Assembly: GCF_017742215.1 (NCBI RefSeq)
Contig: NZ_JAGHKP010000001.1
Coordinates: 1,736,001-1,800,000 of the forward strand
Source of the DNA: Chitinophaga chungangae
GTDB taxonomy: Bacteria; Bacteroidota; Bacteroidia; Chitinophagales; Chitinophagaceae
DNA length: 64,000 nt
Reading direction: 5' to 3'
Both the position numbers and the translations under genes were made by a program. Within the stretch, counting starts at the first letter, position 1, and each line of letters opens with the position of its first letter. The notes under the pieces are model-generated. The model worked only from the letters and a program-made list of their open reading frames with translations. It made no database searches and had not been told where the DNA came from. This document shows, in pieces, positions 1 through 9,231 of the stretch.

Positions 1-279
1 CGCGAGGCCCGCAATTCCTGGAAGCTGGACCTTTCGCTGAACGGCCATTATATCATCGAGCTGTTTTCTTTTCCTTCCCCGCCGCCGCGCGTTTCTTCCC
101 CCGAAGCCCGCGGGTTGCGGCACCTGGCTTTCGAGGTGAACGATGTGGAGGAAGCCGCCGCCGCGTTGCGGCAAAAGGGCGTTACCACCGAGCCCGTGCG
201 CACCGATGAATTCACCGGGAAAAAATTCACCTTCTTTACCGACCCAGACGGGTTGCCGCTGGAACTGTATGAAAAATAA
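1..279 (+). CDS. VOC-fold (glyoxalase/bleomycin-resistance type) protein, 3' end only
   Basis: The frame is open from the first base to TAA at 277-279, giving the last 92 residues of a protein whose start lies outside the window. The segment has the pattern of the C-terminal half of a vicinal-oxygen-chelate domain: IIELF, then RHLAFEVNDVEEA, then a Gly-Lys-Lys-Phe-Thr-Phe-Phe-Thr-Asp-Pro-Asp-Gly run and LELYEK. The Glu in LELYE and the His in RHLAF are in the usual metal-ligand positions of YaeR/GloA2-like members. The substrate cannot be read from this piece. It may be a small metal-dependent lyase or isomerase. Confidence 0.8.
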   Translation, partial: REARNSWKLDLSLNGHYIIELFSFPSPPPRVSSPEARGLRHLAFEVNDVEEAAAALRQKGVTTEPVRTDEFTGKKFTFFTDPDGLPLELYEK

Positions 280-303
280 AAAGGCGCGGGTTGCCCCACG
301 CCT
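271..303 (-). terminator. Intrinsic terminator between convergent genes
   Basis: AGGCG (282-286) pairs with CGCCT (299-303), with an inner GGG/CCC pairing (288-290 with 294-296). Read on the minus strand the hairpin is followed by a T-rich run (complement of 271-282), so it best serves the oxidoreductase gene coming from the right, which ends at 329. Confidence 0.55.
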
Positions 304-328
304 GTTATAAAAGTTCTGCAGGATCGGT

Positions 329-1696
329 TTAGACAAGCCCCGCTGCCGGATGTTCCCACGGCGCGCGGTATGGCCGTTGCAGCAGCCCGGTGGCTTCGCG
401 GTCGTTCACCACGATCCGTTGCGCGGGATCGTATATCAGCGGTCGGCCGGTTTGCATGGAAATATTCGCCAGTATGCAGCTGGCCGTGGAAATATGTCCT
501 TCCGCAATATCGGCCACGGGCCTTCCTTTCGTAGCGATCGCCTCCAGGAAGTTGATCATATGCAGGCGCGTGGCGGGCGCGGCGTTCAGCTCGATGGCTT
601 TTTCGTTTACATCCTCCGGGTACTTTTCTTTCTCGTACACCACATCTTTATGAATCGGCTCGCCTTTGCCCTGCGGGATAAAATCATAGCTCATGGTGCT
701 GGCTTTCAGCGTTCCTTTTTCGCCGTACAACGTAAGCGCCCAGGGATACTTCGGGTCTGCGGGCGTGCCCCAGGTGCGGTGCTGCCATACGCAGTTGAGG
801 CCGTCGTATTCAAAAATGGCGGTTTGTGTATCGGCGATGTTGGATTTGCCTTCTTTCTGTACGTAAATGCCGCCGGTGGAGCTGACGCGTTTCGGCCAGC
901 CGAGCTGCAGCATCCAGCGCACGGTGTCGAACATATGAATGCACATGTCGCCCATGATGCCGTTGCCGTATTCCATAAACGTGCGCCACCAGCGGGTATG
1001 CGGCATGCCGTCGAAGGGGCGGAGGGGAGCGGGGCCGGTCCACATTTCATAATCGAAATAATCCGGAACGGCCTGCAGCGCCGGGTTACCGTTGGCGCGC
1101 ATGTGATAATAACAGCACATTTCAACATGCGACACCTTTCCTAACAGTCCCGCATCTACGATATTTTTTTTGGCGTCTATCAGGTGCGGCGTGCTTTTGC
1201 GTTGCGTGCCCACCTGCACCACCTTGCCGTATTTGCGCGCGGCCGCCACCATGGCTTCGCCTTCCAGCACGTCTACGCTGATGGGTTTTTGTACGTACAC
1301 ATTGGCCCCGGCTTTCAGCGCGTCGATGGTCTGCAGCGCATGCCAGTGGTCCGGCGTGCCGATCAGCACGATGTCCAGTTCATTTTCGGCGAGCAGTTTC
1401 CGGTAATCGCCGTACAACTTCGGCACGGCACCGCTTTTCTGCCGTTGTGCCACCATGGCGCCCGCTTCGTTGAGCAGCTGGCGGTCCGGATCGCAAAGGG
1501 CCACCACGTTTACCGGGGCCACCTGTATCAGGCGGAAAAGATCGCTTTTGCCGTACCAGCCGGTACCGATCAGCGCTACGCGCATGGGCCGCGGCGGATG
1601 GAGAATGTCCAGCGCGTCCGCACCGAGCGCAGACAATACCAGCGACGCAGTAGCGCCTTTCAGAAAATGGCGGCGGTTGATGGAGAATTGTGTCAT
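329..1696 (-). CDS. Tat-exported Gfo/Idh/MocA family oxidoreductase
   Basis: The 455-residue protein starts with a twin-arginine signal (RRHFLKG at about residues 9-15, then a hydrophobic stretch), so it is probably exported folded with its nucleotide bound. A Rossmann NAD(P)-binding motif, ALIGTGWYGKSD, follows near residue 40. The family lysine motif appears as QKPIS near residue 130, with the usual C-terminal alpha/beta domain (GDMCIHMFDTVRW and later LTLYGEKGTLKA). Family members oxidise or reduce sugars and their derivatives; the substrate here is unknown. It lies downstream of susD and susC on the same strand, but a terminator-like hairpin separates it from susD. A role in periplasmic conversion of the imported carbohydrate is an inference from that position. 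Confidence 0.88.
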   Translation of the reverse strand: MTQFSINRRHFLKGATASLVLSALGADALDILHPPRPMRVALIGTGWYGKSDLFRLIQVAPVNVVALCDPDRQLLNEAGAMVAQRQKSGAVPKLYGDYRKLLAENELDIVLIGTPDHWHALQTIDALKAGANVYVQKPISVDVLEGEAMVAAARKYGKVVQVGTQRKSTPHLIDAKKNIVDAGLLGKVSHVEMCCYYHMRANGNPALQAVPDYFDYEMWTGPAPLRPFDGMPHTRWWRTFMEYGNGIMGDMCIHMFDTVRWMLQLGWPKRVSSTGGIYVQKEGKSNIADTQTAIFEYDGLNCVWQHRTWGTPADPKYPWALTLYGEKGTLKASTMSYDFIPQGKGEPIHKDVVYEKEKYPEDVNEKAIELNAAPATRLHMINFLEAIATKGRPVADIAEGHISTASCILANISMQTGRPLIYDPAQRIVVNDREATGLLQRPYRAPWEHPAAGLV

Positions 1697-1739
1697 AGCC
1701 GTGGAATGGGTTCTAGGTTTTCAGTTCAGCTAAAAATAC

Positions 1740-1768
1740 AAAAAAAAGACCGCCCTGCAAGAGGGCGG
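1740..1768 (-). terminator. Intrinsic terminator after susD-like gene
   Basis: CCGCCCT (1750-1756) pairs with AGGGCGG (1762-1768) around a five-base loop. On the minus strand the stem is followed directly by a long T run (complement of the A run at about 1740-1748). It sits between the SusD-like gene and the oxidoreductase gene, so the latter may be read only by partial read-through or its own promoter. Confidence 0.75.
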
Positions 1769-1798
1769 CCCTGTTTTCCATTTGTGCTAAAGTGTATG

Positions 1799-3616
1799 CT
1801 AATCTACAATCTCGTCTGATGGAGGAATGTTTTTCTCGTATCCCACATATCCTTTGTTCTGGTTGATCACGCCGTTGGGATTGGCCTGCAGCGAACGCGC
1901 GGGCACGGGCCAAAACACGTGGAACGGACTGACGGTGTATTTGTCGCCGTGATTGGTGACGATACCGTCGCGGTAAAACACATTTTTTTCGATGGTCCTG
2001 TCGTACCAGAAATTATTGTCCGAGAAATTATCCATTTGATAGGTTTTGCCGTTGTAAGCGGCTTTGCCGGTCCTGGCGAAGATCAGCGCAATGCGGGTAA
2101 GCTCGGTTTTCCTCGGTTCTTCGTAGAATAGTTCCCGTGCGCGTTCGTCGAGAATGGTGCCGATGTTTACCTGCGCGGCGTCGATGGGCGCGGCATGTGC
2201 GCGCGTGCGTACCTGGTTGATGTCGTCTGCCGCCAGCCCCAGCTGGTCTTTCCAATAATACGCCTCGGCCCTGAGCAGGTAGGTTTCCGCGAGGCGGAAG
2301 ATGTACCAGTCGCTATGACCGCCCTGCATGGGAGAGTTTTCGGTGTCGGGAATAAACACCTTGTAATGCGGCCAGCCGAACCAGGAACGGATGGTGTCCG
2401 TACACAGCAGGCCGCCGCTGCTGTTGCGCAGCTGGAGGTTCTTCATGTAATACGGATCGTTGGAATTTTTGAGGCCCATATCGTTGTACACGAGGTCTTC
2501 CATGTTCATCCAGTTGCCTTTCGCATGCCGGAGGTCGTTGGTATCAGACCAGATCTCGTACTGGCTGTAAGGCGTGGGCCTGCACCGGCCGATGCCCCTG
2601 CCGTAGAGGTTGCTTTGAACGAATTCCGGGTTGGTGTTGTCGTTCGTGCCTTTTTTGCCTGAAGGCGTGCTGACGTTGGTGCCCCAGTACGGCACGGCCT
2701 GGCGCATGATGCGCATGCCGCCGTCGTAGCCGCCGTCGCCGAACCGGTCGATGATCATGAACAGGCCTTCTTTGTTCTCACCCAGCGATTTGTTCTCGGG
2801 CCGGTGAAGGTCCCAGATCACGTTCTTTTTGGTGGAGCCGAATGGCTGGCGCATCAGCGAATAAGCGCCGCCGTTGATCACCGCGGTGGCCGATTCGATC
2901 GCATCGTCGAATTCGCCCAGCGCCAGGTTCACCTTGGTAAGCAGGTGCAGGATGGCGCCTTTGGTCACTTCGCCGCGGTTCACATTATCGCCCACCCAGT
3001 CCTTGGCGGAATCCAGGTCTTTTTTGATGTACGCCAGTATCACGTCACGTTTGGTGGAGAAAAAGTCGGTCTTGGCCTCGGCAAATTCTTTCATCACCGC
3101 CGGCACGTCGCCAAACTGCATGCAAAGGCGGTAATAACGCATGGCGCGGTGGAAGTAAGCGGAGCCGAGAATGGCGTTCCTTTCCGCATCGCTGGCATAT
3201 TTGGCGTTGTCTATCCTGGAGATCACGGTATTGGCGTATTTGATGCCTTTATATCCTTCGCTCCAGTAATGGAAGATCCGCGCGCGGTCCGCATTGTTCA
3301 GGTTCGCCAGGTCCGGCGTGATCAGCAGGTTGAGGTCCTGCGCCGGGCCCGATTTATCGGTGGTGCCTTCTACCGTTATTTCGGAAAAAAGCATTTCGGT
3401 GAGAATGGGCGGATTGTCCCCGTAATATTCTATCCTGGCATTGCGCGCGCAGGCTACGAGGGCCGAGCGCATGGCCGCGGCGTCTACATACGTCAGGTCC
3501 GGCTCGTAAAACGAGAGGGGTTCAGGCTTCAGCCAGTCTTTCCCGCAACTGCTGGTTACCAGCACGGCCGCGGTGAGTATCGAAAGAAAAGTGATATGTT
3601 TTGATCGGAATAGCAT
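1799..3616 (-). CDS. RagB/SusD family nutrient-uptake lipoprotein
   Basis: This surface lipoprotein is the partner of the TonB-dependent channel encoded just upstream and is expected to cap it and bind the glycan or other nutrient outside the cell. The frame extends upstream to a TTG at 3640, but the ATG at 3616 directly precedes a clean lipoprotein signal ending in [10 protein letters not shown], so that start is preferred (605 residues). Family features include the N-terminal NxDR-like helical region, the repeat-rich middle ([20 protein letters not shown] region, TPR-like), and the conserved end [17 protein letters not shown] segment (here [19 protein letters not shown]). The substrate cannot be assigned. 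It is separated from susC by only 24 bases. Confidence 0.93.
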   Translation of the reverse strand: MLFRSKHITFLSILTAAVLVTSSCGKDWLKPEPLSFYEPDLTYVDAAAMRSALVACARNARIEYYGDNPPILTEMLFSEITVEGTTDKSGPAQDLNLLITPDLANLNNADRARIFHYWSEGYKGIKYANTVISRIDNAKYASDAERNAILGSAYFHRAMRYYRLCMQFGDVPAVMKEFAEAKTDFFSTKRDVILAYIKKDLDSAKDWVGDNVNRGEVTKGAILHLLTKVNLALGEFDDAIESATAVINGGAYSLMRQPFGSTKKNVIWDLHRPENKSLGENKEGLFMIIDRFGDGGYDGGMRIMRQAVPYWGTNVSTPSGKKGTNDNTNPEFVQSNLYGRGIGRCRPTPYSQYEIWSDTNDLRHAKGNWMNMEDLVYNDMGLKNSNDPYYMKNLQLRNSSGGLLCTDTIRSWFGWPHYKVFIPDTENSPMQGGHSDWYIFRLAETYLLRAEAYYWKDQLGLAADDINQVRTRAHAAPIDAAQVNIGTILDERARELFYEEPRKTELTRIALIFARTGKAAYNGKTYQMDNFSDNNFWYDRTIEKNVFYRDGIVTNHGDKYTVSPFHVFWPVPARSLQANPNGVINQNKGYVGYEKNIPPSDEIVD

Positions 3617-3640
3617 AACTCGGTGTTTTGTGTAAATCAA

Positions 3641-6600
3641 TTAAAGCGTTACGTTCAGGCCGAATGACCAGTTGCGCGCGGGCGGGTTGTTGTTCCCGTA
3701 CACGTATTCCGCGTCCCAGAAGTTCCAGTTCGGCTGGTAAATGCCGGCGTTGCTCACGTTGGCGAACAGCTTGAAACTTTCGATGCCGTATTTGTTGATC
3801 AGCTTCGGGGGAATGGTGTATGCCAGCGCTACGGTGCTCAGGCGGATGAACGAGGCTTTGCGGTACACGTCGAAGCTCAGGCTGCCGTTGTTGGAAAACA
3901 GGCGCGCCGCGTCGTCGATCTGGTTTTCGGGCGTCCAGTAAGGCATTACGTATGAGTTCTGACGGTCGATGAAACCGGAGTTGTTTTTGGCGATGTTGTA
4001 ATTCGCCTGCTGGCCCCAATTGGAGTAGAACATAAAGGAGAAGTCGAAGTTTTTATAGGAAAACTCGTTCCTTAACGTCCACTGGAAACGCGGCGTGCGG
4101 TAACCCAGGAACTGGCGGTCGTCGTCGGTGAATTTGCCGTCGCCGTCTTTGTCTTCCAGTTTGAAATCGCCGGGTTTCACGCCGTATTTGGCGGCTTCGG
4201 CGGCTTCGGTGGTTTTCCATACGCCAAGGATGCGCATGTCCCAGATCTCGTCCAGCTCATGACCGATGAACCAGCGGTTGGCGCGGTCGTCCAGCTCGCG
4301 GCGGTCTATCACTTTGCCGCTCGCGTCTTTGATGTCTACCGGGCCGTACAGGCTGATGATCTTGTTGCGGTTGAGCGAGAAGTTGAGATTGCTTCTCCAG
4401 CGGAAACCGTTCCGGTCGATGTTCACGCTGTTAAGACTAAGCTCGAAACCTTTGTTCTGCACTTCCCCGAGGTTGTCCATTACATTGAAATAACCCGTTA
4501 CGTCGGAGATGGTTTTGAGCACGAGCAGGTCTTTCGTGCGTTTGTCGTACACGTCTACCGAACCGCTCAGGCGGTTTTTGAAGATCCCAAAGTCGAGGCC
4601 GAGGTTATAAGAAGTGGATTTTTCCCATTTGAGGTTGGGATTGGGCATGCGGCTGCCGTACAGCTGCGATACGAGCACGAGCTGGCCGCTGGGCGTGATG
4701 TACTGGTATTTGCCGGTGGCAAGGTCGCCCAGCGCTTCGTAACGGCCGATCTCGCGGTTGCCGTTCACGCCCCAGGACACGCGGAGCTTACCAAAGTCCA
4801 TCCAGGGAAGGTTCACAAAATTTTCTTTCGAGAATACCCATCCGAAGCCGATCGCCGGGAAATTCGCGCGCGGGTTGGAGGCGCCGAAGGCGGAATAACC
4901 GTCGCGGCGGATAGATGCGGTGAGCAGGTATTTTTGTTTGAAACCGTAGTTGAGGCGGGCCATCATCGCATCGCCGGTAGACACCGAATCGAAGCTCGAG
5001 ATCACCGGTTTGATGCCTGCGCCGATGTTGTGCCAGGTAAGGTTGTCGTTCGGGTCAAACCCTTCGTTTTCCATCTGGTTACGCCAGTTCTGGTACTTTT
5101 CGGCGTTGAACAGCAGCGTTACGTCGAAGTCGTGGTCGCCGTACGATTTCACCCAGCTCAGGATATTATCCAGCTGCCAGTTGTAAATGGTGTGCTCCCT
5201 CCTGATGGCATACCCCTTGCGGGCCGCGTAACGGAAGTCTTTCGCGAGGTTGGCGTTGAAGTAACGGCCAAATTCGAAGTTGGGCGTGAAGTTCACCTGG
5301 TACGAAAACCCATAGCCCAGGTCGCCCTTCAGGTAAAGCGAGCCGAACAGCGTGTTGAATTTCTGCAGGCGGTCCTGGTAAACGTTGTTGAGAAAAGGGT
5401 TGGTGTTGTTGCCTACGTCGTCGTTAGGGCTGTCGCGCAGGGTTACGCCGTCGTCTTTATACACCTCGCCCCAGGGCGATGCGTTCACCATCTGCCCCCA
5501 GTCTACCGGCACCTGGCTTTCGTCGCGGTCGGCGAACTGCATGTTCACGCCAACAGTGGCCCAGTCTGCGGCTTTCGCTTCGAGGTTGATGCGGGTGCGG
5601 AAAGTGGAGAATTTGTCGCCTACAATAAACCCTTCGTTGTTCGTATAGCCGGCGGAGATATAATAATTAACCCTTTCGCCGCGGCCGCCCACGCTGATGG
5701 TGTGATCGTTGCGCAGGCCGTCCTGGAACATCATGTTGTACCAGTCGGTCTGTTTGCCTGCTTTGTAATTGCGCACTTCCACGGGCAATATCTTGAGGCG
5801 GTTCAGCCAGATGTCCAGCGGGTCGCCCTGCGAGTTGTCGTACGCCTTCCATTCGTCGATGGTGATGTCTGAAGGAAGGGTGCGCGGGTCGTCGAAGCGG
5901 TAAGGCTGCGCGGTGGCGTTCACGCTTTTTAATACGTCGGTCCTCCATTTCACGAAACCGTGCCCGTCGTACAGGGGCTGGTTCATGGCAATGGCAGACA
6001 AACCGATATTGGAATTTAACGTAACCGTAGGTTTGGGTTTGGCGCCGCGTTTGGTGGTGATCAGCACCACGCCTTTAGCCGATTTGGCGCCGTAAACGGC
6101 CGCCGCGCTCGCATCTTTCAGTACGTCGATGGTCTGTATGTCGTTGGGATTGATGTCGCTGAGCGCGCCGGGATAGATCACCCCGTCGAGCACGATAAGC
6201 GGGGAATAACCGGCGCTTACGGAAGAACGGCCGCGCACCACTAGGTCGCCGCCGCCTTTGGCGGAGTTGGACGAAGTAACGGTGAGGCCCGGGATGTTGC
6301 CGCGCAGCGCGTCCTGCATGGTGGCCGGGTTTTCATTTTCCAGCTGCGTTACTTTCACCTGCGCCACGGCGCCCGTTACGTCGGATTTTTTACGCGTGCC
6401 ATAACCTACCACCACCAGCTGGTCCAGCTCGGTGGCATTGTCCTTTAAAATGATGTTCCAGGATGTAGTGGTGGCAACGGGCATTTTGAGGGTCTGGTAA
6501 CCGATGTAGGAAAATACGAGCACGCCGTTGTCCGGCACGTCTTTTAGCTCGAAATTCCCGTTTGCGTCGGAAGCGGTGCCTTTGTTGGTGCCCTCCACGA

Positions 6601-6799
6601 CCACGGTAACGCCCGGAAGCGGGCTGCCCGTCTGGTCTTTGATAGTGCCCTTCACTGTTTTGGCAAATCGCGCGTGGGAAAAGAGGCTGGCTTCGTGTGG
6701 CCTTGCAAAGGCGGAACCGCCGGCCGTCAACAGCATAAAGTTAAGCATACAACAGCCCGAGGATAGCAATAGAAGCCTCCTCCTGATACTAATTGTCAT
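3641..6799 (-). CDS. SusC/RagA family TonB-linked outer-membrane channel
   Basis: At 1052 residues it has the standard length for the family. A signal peptide (about residues 1-33) is followed by a carboxypeptidase-regulatory-like beta-sandwich (VKGTIKDQTGSPLPGVTVVV near residue 50). The SusC signature LDQLVVVGYGTRKKSDVTGA follows near 125, then the plug domain (DVLKDASAAAVYGAKSAKGV) and a beta-barrel ending in a terminal aromatic-rich strand (WSFGLNVTL). It imports a ligand captured by the SusD partner using TonB energy. It is transcribed away from the LacI-type regulator gene, and the intergenic region carries an operator-like site. No glycoside hydrolase lies next to the pair, so the substrate remains open. 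Confidence 0.95.
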   Translation of the reverse strand: MTISIRRRLLLLSSGCCMLNFMLLTAGGSAFARPHEASLFSHARFAKTVKGTIKDQTGSPLPGVTVVVEGTNKGTASDANGNFELKDVPDNGVLVFSYIGYQTLKMPVATTTSWNIILKDNATELDQLVVVGYGTRKKSDVTGAVAQVKVTQLENENPATMQDALRGNIPGLTVTSSNSAKGGGDLVVRGRSSVSAGYSPLIVLDGVIYPGALSDINPNDIQTIDVLKDASAAAVYGAKSAKGVVLITTKRGAKPKPTVTLNSNIGLSAIAMNQPLYDGHGFVKWRTDVLKSVNATAQPYRFDDPRTLPSDITIDEWKAYDNSQGDPLDIWLNRLKILPVEVRNYKAGKQTDWYNMMFQDGLRNDHTISVGGRGERVNYYISAGYTNNEGFIVGDKFSTFRTRINLEAKAADWATVGVNMQFADRDESQVPVDWGQMVNASPWGEVYKDDGVTLRDSPNDDVGNNTNPFLNNVYQDRLQKFNTLFGSLYLKGDLGYGFSYQVNFTPNFEFGRYFNANLAKDFRYAARKGYAIRREHTIYNWQLDNILSWVKSYGDHDFDVTLLFNAEKYQNWRNQMENEGFDPNDNLTWHNIGAGIKPVISSFDSVSTGDAMMARLNYGFKQKYLLTASIRRDGYSAFGASNPRANFPAIGFGWVFSKENFVNLPWMDFGKLRVSWGVNGNREIGRYEALGDLATGKYQYITPSGQLVLVSQLYGSRMPNPNLKWEKSTSYNLGLDFGIFKNRLSGSVDVYDKRTKDLLVLKTISDVTGYFNVMDNLGEVQNKGFELSLNSVNIDRNGFRWRSNLNFSLNRNKIISLYGPVDIKDASGKVIDRRELDDRANRWFIGHELDEIWDMRILGVWKTTEAAEAAKYGVKPGDFKLEDKDGDGKFTDDDRQFLGYRTPRFQWTLRNEFSYKNFDFSFMFYSNWGQQANYNIAKNNSGFIDRQNSYVMPYWTPENQIDDAARLFSNNGSLSFDVYRKASFIRLSTVALAYTIPPKLINKYGIESFKLFANVSNAGIYQPNWNFWDAEYVYGNNNPPARNWSFGLNVTL

Positions 6800-7001
6800 T
6801 GTGGATCAGTTTGTGGATTTAGAAAATGGAAACGATATGTTAGTCTGTGGAATCTGAGAATCTGATGAACGCGGAATCCCAAAAAGGTTTTAACGTGAAA
6901 TAATTTGTGTCAGCTGTGTTACAAGAGGATTTTCGATGTTAGTCTCGATAAAGATGGTATGATCACTGTTCTACTGTTAATCCTGCAACCAATTTAACAA
7001 T

Positions 7002-7015
7002 TGCAATCGATTTAA
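7002..7015. promoter_or_regulatory. LacI-type operator candidate in the susC-lacI intergenic region
   Basis: TGCAATCGATTTAA is centred on CG and fits the LacI/GalR-family pattern TGnAAnCGnTTnCA at nine of ten fixed positions. It lies about 80 bases before the chosen lacI-type start and about 200 before susC, in a 270-base divergent region that otherwise shows no gene. Autoregulation and control of susC are inferred. A second, perfect match to the same pattern is at 48948-48961. Confidence 0.4.
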
Positions 7016-7093
7016 TCCTGGCGATCATGAAAAAAATAGAGTTACAACGTTTGAAATAGATTTTGTATCATGCCGGGTACAATTCAGGCTGCC

Positions 7094-8116
7094 ATGAAAA
7101 GAGGGGTCACTATTAAAGATATCGCCAAAAAACTGAATATGTCGGTGTCCACCGTGTCGAAAGCGTTGAATAACGACGTTTCCATCAGTGCGCTCACCAG
7201 CGAACGCGTGAAAGCGCTCGCCAAACAACTGAATTACATCCCGAACGAAGCCGCCCGGCATTTTAAACTGGCGAAGTCGTTCACGCTCGGCCTCATTATT
7301 CCGGACATTCTCGACCAGTATTACGCCGTGGCCGCCAATGGCGTGGAAGAAACCGCGGAAAAGAACGGCTATAACGTGATCCTCACGCAGTCGCACGAAG
7401 ACGAACAAAAGGAAGACAGGATCGTGGACGTGATGATCCGCAACCGGGTAGACGGGGTGATCGTGTCTATCACCAAAAACCGCACGGATATGCAGCCGTT
7501 CGAAAAACTGCTGTCCATCGGCATTCCCGTGGTGTGTATCGGCCGCGAGCCGAAATCCGGCCAGTTCGACTACGTATCGTCCAACAATCACGACGGCGCG
7601 GTAATGGCCACGGAGTTCCTGATCGGCAAAGGCCACCGCCGCATCGCCCACCTGATGGGCCCCGCGGGCATGCGCACCAGCCAGGCGCGGTTCGAAGGGT
7701 ATAAACAGGCGCTGGCCAATCACGGCATCCCGTTCAGGAACGAACTGACGGAATGCGTAGACCTCACGCGCGCCGGCACTTTCGCGGCCATGCAGCGGCT
7801 CATGCGGCTGCCTGAGCCGCCCACGGCCATCGTCACCTTCAAAAACTACGTTACGCTCGACGCGATCGATTATCTTAAAAAATATTACCCGGAGCTGGTA
7901 GACAAAGTGCAGTTCACCGGTTTCGGCAACCTGCCCATCCTGCATCACCTGGACCATAAACCGCTGGCTTCCATCGAAGAAAGCTCGTTCGAAATGGGCG
8001 AAGAGGCCGCGCGCATCCTGTTTGAAAGGATAGGGGAAGACGGGGAGAACACGGAACGCGTGTATCGCAGCAGCCAGCTGCCCTGCAGGCTGGTGGTGCA
8101 CGACGACGGGGAATGA
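7094..8116 (+). CDS. LacI/GalR family transcriptional regulator
   Basis: The N-terminal helix-turn-helix (VTIKDIAKKLNMSVSTVSKA) and hinge (LNYIPNEAARHFK) are followed by a periplasmic-binding-protein-like sensor domain (FTLGLIIPDILDQYYAVAANG onward, with GHRRIAHLMGP and RFEGYKQAL). The protein is 340 residues from the ATG at 7094, typical for the family. An in-frame ATG at 7070 would add eight residues ahead of the HTH and is less likely. It is divergent from the SusC/SusD genes and probably controls them in response to a sugar or sugar-derived signal. The end of the gene converges with a decayed L,D-transpeptidase gene on the other strand. Confidence 0.93.
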   Translation: MKRGVTIKDIAKKLNMSVSTVSKALNNDVSISALTSERVKALAKQLNYIPNEAARHFKLAKSFTLGLIIPDILDQYYAVAANGVEETAEKNGYNVILTQSHEDEQKEDRIVDVMIRNRVDGVIVSITKNRTDMQPFEKLLSIGIPVVCIGREPKSGQFDYVSSNNHDGAVMATEFLIGKGHRRIAHLMGPAGMRTSQARFEGYKQALANHGIPFRNELTECVDLTRAGTFAAMQRLMRLPEPPTAIVTFKNYVTLDAIDYLKKYYPELVDKVQFTGFGNLPILHHLDHKPLASIEESSFEMGEEAARILFERIGEDGENTERVYRSSQLPCRLVVHDDGE

Positions 8117-8416
8117 ACGCAGGCGTGCCCGTGCAGCACCACGAACCGTTCGAAGGCGTTGGAATTGGTCGCGTCTAGCCCGTGCAGTTTGTACGCGGTG
8201 CCGAAACGGCCGCTGTATTTGCCGCCGATGCGGTATTTTCCGGACGAGGAGCAACGGCTGCCCGGCTGGTTGGAGAACGCCACGGTTTCCACCCGGTTAT
8301 CCGGCCCCTGGCCATGGCAAACGGCGGGAACGGGCGGCCTGTCGCGCACCGGTTTTTTTTTCTTCACAGGCGGCGAGCAGGAGCAATGCAGGGATAAAAT
8401 AACAAAGCGTGCGCAT
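8117..8416 (-). pseudogene. Decayed murein L,D-transpeptidase-like lipoprotein gene
   Basis: On the minus strand an ATG at 8416 opens a lipoprotein signal (MRTLCYFIPALLLLAACEEK). The frame then breaks at a run of nine A (complement of nine T near 8353-8361). After a one-base correction it reads GKYRIGGKYSGRFGTAYKL, then HGLDATNSNAFERFVVLHGH. I recognise this as the core of the short Bacteroidota murein L,D-transpeptidase catalytic family (YkuD_2-like). The part that should follow, with the catalytic Cys-Gln-Ser-x-Gly-Cys-Pro motif, is absent. The frame instead runs into the antisense of the lacI-type gene end. The segment between signal and core also looks too short. The homopolymer could be a sequencing artefact, but the missing catalytic end could not. 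Confidence 0.6.
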
Positions 8417-8461
8417 GGATTACAAAACGCAAAATACTTTTCTTTCCATAAATCAAAAAGC

Positions 8462-9178
8462 ATGTTGTACGAAGCACAGGCAAGGGCGGAAATGGAAACC
8501 TGGCAGCTGAAAATGCAAAAAGCGCCTTCGTTTACCGACCGGCTCAGCAAAAACGTGCAGGCCCGCATCAACCGGCTGATCCCGCAGAAAGTGCACAACG
8601 CCATCACCGTTACCATCAAACAGATGGTGAGGGGCGTGCTTTACGGTTCCGCCTATACGGCGCCGCGCACGCCGGTGTTCCCCTCGTTCTTCGGGCTGGA
8701 GGAAGCGGTGCGCCGGCGGATCGATTTTTATAAAAAGACCGCCGCTGCCGAAGGCGGCGTTACCGGCGCGGGCGGCCTGCTGCTGGGCTTGGCCGATTTC
8801 CCCATCCTGCTCGGCATGAAACTCAAGCTGCTTTTCGATATCGCGGCGTTTTACGGTTTTGATGTGAACGATTACAAAGAAAGGGTATACATCCTCAATA
8901 TTTTCCAGCTGGCTTTCAGCAGCCAGCAGCACCGGCGTAAAGTGTTTGAGCAGATCAGGGACTGGGACCGCAAAAGCAAGGAACTGCCCGAAGACATCAA
9001 CGCTTTCGACTGGCAAACGTTCCAGATCGAGTACCGCGACCATATCGACCTGGCAAAAATGGGTCAGCTGCTGCCCGTGGTGGGCGCGGCGGTGGGCCTG
9101 GTGGTGAATTACCGGCTGGTAGACAGGCTGGGCGTTACCGCGATGAATGCTTACCGTATGCGGATTCTGGGAAAATGA
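8462..9178 (+). CDS. EcsC family protein
   Basis: The frame is open from 8159, but the part before 8462 is antisense to the transpeptidase remnant. The ATG at 8462 begins recognisable sequence, giving 238 residues. The central block GGVTGAGGLLLGLADFPILLGMKLKLLFDIAAFYGFD, with glycine-rich hydrophobic helices, is typical of EcsC-like proteins (named after Bacillus EcsC). Another hydrophobic helix lies near the end (GQLLPVVGAAVGLVVNYRL). The molecular role of the family is not established; a membrane-associated function is likely. It is followed after 53 bases by the topoisomerase gene on the same strand. Confidence 0.82.
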   Translation: MLYEAQARAEMETWQLKMQKAPSFTDRLSKNVQARINRLIPQKVHNAITVTIKQMVRGVLYGSAYTAPRTPVFPSFFGLEEAVRRRIDFYKKTAAAEGGVTGAGGLLLGLADFPILLGMKLKLLFDIAAFYGFDVNDYKERVYILNIFQLAFSSQQHRRKVFEQIRDWDRKSKELPEDINAFDWQTFQIEYRDHIDLAKMGQLLPVVGAAVGLVVNYRLVDRLGVTAMNAYRMRILGK

Positions 9179-9231
9179 CCCGTTCCCCCGTTTTATAATT
9201 TCCCCCCAATGCCCGAACTTTGGCGCAGGTT

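Noticed and set aside
4259..5872. Plus-strand 537-codon frame inside the susC-like gene
   Set aside because: It is a shadow of a GC-rich gene. The minus-strand protein has all SusC features; this one has no recognisable domain.
8159..8461. Upstream extension of the EcsC-like frame
   Set aside because: It is open by chance opposite the transpeptidase remnant; the sequence before ATG 8462 has no family similarity.
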